Positions 61,639-64,000 of a DNA stretch of 64,000 nt are shown here, piece after piece. The notes beneath the pieces were generated by a model that saw only the letters and a list, made by a program, of their open reading frames with translations, was not told the origin of the DNA and did no database searches. The stretch spans positions 186,001 to 250,000 of the forward strand of contig CAMDCN010000007.1 of the NCBI GenBank assembly GCA_945890485.1. Reading direction: 5' to 3'. The first letter of the stretch is position 1. Every line of letters begins with the position of its first letter. The position numbers and the translations under genes are program-made. The stretch is from Candidatus Sulfopaludibacter sp. SbA3 (GTDB lineage Bacteria; Acidobacteriota; Terriglobia; Bryobacterales; Bryobacteraceae).

Positions 61639-63001
61639 CCGGCGGGCTTGTCTGAAGGGGTTGGGCGTTTCACTCGCCCTGCCGCTAATGGATTCCCTGG
61701 GCTGGGCCGACATCCCCAAGGGTAAGGCGCCCAAACCGCCTGTGCGCCTGGGATTCATGTATATGCCTCATGGGGTGATCATGGATCAATTCTGGCCGGC
61801 CAATGCTGAGAGTTTTCTCTCGTCGCCGCCGCCCGCGTTGGAATCCTTGCGCCCGGTGCTGAACCAGTGTGTCGTGATGAAGGGAATTTCCGGCGTCCCC
61901 ATCGCACCCTTCAATGGGGCGCCGCACGCCCTCGAACTATCGACGTGGCTCACCGCGATGTTGCCGGCCGCCGACAAGCGCAACGAGATCAACATCGCCA
62001 TCTCCGCGGATCAGATTGCCGCCAACCACGTGGGGGCTTTCACCGCCTTGCCGTCGTTGGAGTTGGCCACCATGCCACAGACATGGAAGGAGAACCAGGA
62101 AGGCCTGAACGAGGGTTACTACTCGCACTGCAGCTTTCGGTCCCCGACGCAGGCGGTGCCTGCCGAGGTCAATCCGCGGAATGTGCTCTATCGCCTGTTC
62201 AACAAACAGGAGCAAGGCGGCGGCGTGCGTCAATCGTCGCCACTGAGTGCGCTCGATCAAAGCTTGTTGGACATCGTGCTGGGTGGCGCCCGGGACCTCC
62301 GGCGCACCTTGCCCGCCTCGGACCAGCGCAAGCTCGATGAGTACCTGGACAGCGTTCGCTCGGTGGAACGGCGCATCGCCGCGATCGAGTCCCGTCAGAA
62401 AGACGCCGCTTTGGAGAAGGCAGGCGTCCGCGCGAGCAAGCGTGACGCCTCCGATTCGCCGCCGATCGAGATCAGGATTCCCGAGGGCGAAAAGCGGAGC
62501 GAGTACATGCAGGTGATGTGCGACCTGAACATCCTCGCTTTCCAGACGGATACGACTCGTGTCAGCACGTACATCGGCTCCACACCCAACGGAGCCTCTT
62601 ATCCGGAACTGGGTTTCAACGACCAGCATCACTCGAACACCCATCACAACAACGATGCGGAAAAGGTTCGCAAGATCGCCAGGATCACCGAATTCAACAT
62701 TGCGCAGTTCGCCTATATGGTGAAGAAGATGGATGGCTTGCGGGAGGCCGGCGGCACCTTGCTGGACAACTGCATCATGATGTGGGGATCCGGGCTTGAG
62801 GATGGCAACAAGCACACTCGCGAGAACCTCCCCTTCGTGATCGCCGGCAAAGGCGGCGGTTCGATCAAAACGGGACGCTTCTTCGCGGACACCAAGGGTA
62901 ATCAAGGCGATCTGCTGACCACCCTGCTCGCCTGCGCCGGCATTCCGATCGACCGCCCCGTCGGTATCGCGACGAAGCAAATCGAGGAACTCAAGGCCTA
63001 G
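61625..63001 (+). CDS. DUF1552 family protein
   Basis: This 458-residue protein has a Tat-like start ([20 protein letters not shown]) and the DUF1552 pattern: [67 protein letters not shown]-like [15 protein letters not shown], and a C-terminal [20 protein letters not shown]. The pairing with DUF1592 and the 14-nt overlap (61625-61638) imply joint function, perhaps in periplasmic oxidation of polymers. The export signal agrees. Confidence 0.92.
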   Translation: MSRINRRACLKGLGVSLALPLMDSLGWADIPKGKAPKPPVRLGFMYMPHGVIMDQFWPANAESFLSSPPPALESLRPVLNQCVVMKGISGVPIAPFNGAPHALELSTWLTAMLPAADKRNEINIAISADQIAANHVGAFTALPSLELATMPQTWKENQEGLNEGYYSHCSFRSPTQAVPAEVNPRNVLYRLFNKQEQGGGVRQSSPLSALDQSLLDIVLGGARDLRRTLPASDQRKLDEYLDSVRSVERRIAAIESRQKDAALEKAGVRASKRDASDSPPIEIRIPEGEKRSEYMQVMCDLNILAFQTDTTRVSTYIGSTPNGASYPELGFNDQHHSNTHHNNDAEKVRKIARITEFNIAQFAYMVKKMDGLREAGGTLLDNCIMMWGSGLEDGNKHTRENLPFVIAGKGGGSIKTGRFFADTKGNQGDLLTTLLACAGIPIDRPVGIATKQIEELKA

Positions 63002-63446
63002 GAGTCAACCCTCACCACCGGCACGCTCACCCCGCGAAGCGGAGGATACAACTTGGCATCGCCGGCTCCTGCACCCAAGCCGCGATACGGCAAGCTCTGA
63101 AAAGCGAAACGGTCGGAGACTCCAACGCTTCATTTCGCCATTCTCAAAAGCCCCACCGCCTGACCGGTCCCTTTGTAATCCCGGCGAATCAACGTCTTCT
63201 CTGAAAGTCCCGTAGAGGGAGGTTGAAGCTCTGTCCGGATCGCCGGCGATCTGGAAAGTGGCACGGCAGACGAGACGCACACCAGGTCCAGCAGAGTTTC
63301 CCGGCATCGCGAGTCCGCAGCCGCTAGGGTACTGTCCCCGTGCCGGCCAACCGCTCACCTCGATAACCCGCTGACCCACCTACAAAGCAGCCTCAATTCT
63401 CAGCCACATATGCCCGATCACCCTCAATAACCGTTAGGTCCGCTAG
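63002..63446. other. Intergenic region between DUF1552 gene and IS remnant
   Basis: No gene can be supported. A minus-strand tail (about 63130-63300) reads GLSEKTLIRRDYKGTGQAVG then LLRMAK before a stop and could be the end of a decayed gene, but no start is found upstream. Confidence 0.35.
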
Positions 63447-64000
63447 TTGCTCAAGGTCACCGATACCGTGCTTGATGAGGTCAATCCGTGGCAAAGCCGG
63501 CCGATAGACAGCATGGATCCGGTGGTGAATATGCGCGATGAAGGCCGGGTGGAGATCGGAATCAATGCAGAGGGAAGGAAGGCACGAAGTTCTCGCTGGC
63601 GGTGGAGACGGTGTTTCGGCAGACGCAAGTGCAGGCGCACATCGTGCATCTGATCCGGGCGAGCTTGAACTCCGCCTCCCGGAAGGAGCGGAAGACGCTG
63701 GCGACGGACCTGAAGCCGGTGGACCGGGCGGTGAACGCCGAGGCAGCGACCGTGGCGCTGCAGAAGTTCCGGGTGCGTTGGCCGAAGCACCAGGTGGTGG
63801 CGGATGTGTGAGAGCGGAACTGGCAGCGGATGATTCCGTTCTTCCAGTTTCCGGAGGAGATCCGGCGGGTGATCTACACGACGAATACGGCGGAGAGCCT
63901 GCATAAGAGCCCGCCGAGGGTGACGAAGAACCGGGGCTCGTTCCCGAGCGAGGAGGCGACGTTCAAGCTGCTGTATTTGGCGTTGCGGAATGCCGGGAAG
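63447..64000 (+). pseudogene. IS256-family transposase remnant, partial at window edge
   Basis: Fragments of an IS256-family transposase are read in two frames. First: KVTDTVLDEVNPWQSRPID, then VVNMRDEGRVEIGINAEGRK in frame 63447, with an inner deletion of the catalytic-Asp region (the usual YLDALHVK is absent). Second, in the frame of 63602: VETVFRQTQVQAHIVHLIRA, then RKERKTLATDLKPVDRAVN; an in-frame TGA at 63809-63811 stands where IS256 proteins usually have Trp (SWRRNW). After it ERNWQRMIPFFQFPEEIRRV and ATFKLLYLALRNAGK continue to the edge. The element is therefore inactive. No terminal repeats are visible. Confidence 0.88.

Noticed and set aside
63005-63379. 124-codon minus-strand frame after the DUF1552 gene
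   Set aside because: There is no family motif or ribosome binding site; composition looks random, and a different frame looks equally protein-like.

Overview
The window is high-GC bacterial chromosome that looks like Acidobacteriota, most likely Bryobacterales (Solibacter/Bryobacter relatives). The pointers are a TIGR03437-type C-terminal domain on a ThuA-like protein, a DUF1592/DUF1552 cytochrome pair, two PEP-CTERM proteins, CRTAC1-type FG-GAP and TPR lipoproteins, a sigma factor coupled to a Ser/Thr kinase with TPRs, and a decayed secreted-protein gene of a type I associate with Solibacter. This placement rests on family content; no rRNA or tRNA gene was seen.

Layout. 1-800: no confident gene. 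801-8141: an AsmA-like protein facing a long minus-strand series (membrane protein, YefM/Phd antitoxin and PIN toxin with a TGTACA operator, HisD paralogue with GntP permease, secreted esterase coupled to an Rrf2 regulator). 8181-18581: a kdp potassium-uptake locus in which KdpD is split. The membrane sensor kinase and KdpE lie first, then a 27-residue membrane peptide, KdpF, A, B and C, then two stand-alone KdpD N-terminal ATPase/USP proteins, then SelO only 6 nt later. 17781-21355 (minus): RedB-like redoxin and a hybrid histidine kinase whose frame runs on for 265 codons antisense to selO. 21396-29895: metallo-beta-lactamase-fold protein, CRTAC1 lipoprotein, TPR lipoprotein, PEP-CTERM protein, GGDEF-EAL protein. 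29944-35958: cytochrome-ankyrin-toroid protein facing a sigma factor - Ser/Thr kinase - globin operon whose genes overlap by ATGA. 36215-45825: ice-binding-like PEP-CTERM protein, DNRLRE/collagen-like protein, a secreted-protein pseudogene, ThuA-TIGR03437 fusion, VOC protein, two-subunit molybdenum hydroxylase, a small CxCWMC protein and an acetyl-xylan-esterase-like enzyme. 45828-55441: YdeI and GlxA-type regulator cluster, cytochrome P460, LRR protein, a diheme cytochrome / cytochrome b / molybdopterin oxidoreductase module, a seven-heme TPR cytochrome, an RluA-like protein lacking the catalytic Asp, and a YCII protein. 55623-64000: a Tat-signal HPS-like TIM barrel, two unassigned proteins, the DUF1592/DUF1552 pair and a decayed IS256-family transposase cut by the window edge.

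How the genes work together. The kdp locus is a complete K+ ATPase with its own two-component control, with the KdpD input domains moved to separate proteins. Several cytochromes and molybdenum enzymes suggest a periplasm-rich redox physiology. Signalling is dense: two histidine kinases, an ECF-type sigma factor, a Ser/Thr kinase and a c-di-GMP protein. The most system-like units are the split KdpD, the sigma-kinase-globin operon, the RedB/hybrid-kinase pair and the exported HPS-like protein. All functions are inferred from sequence motifs and context by reading alone; no database search was run.
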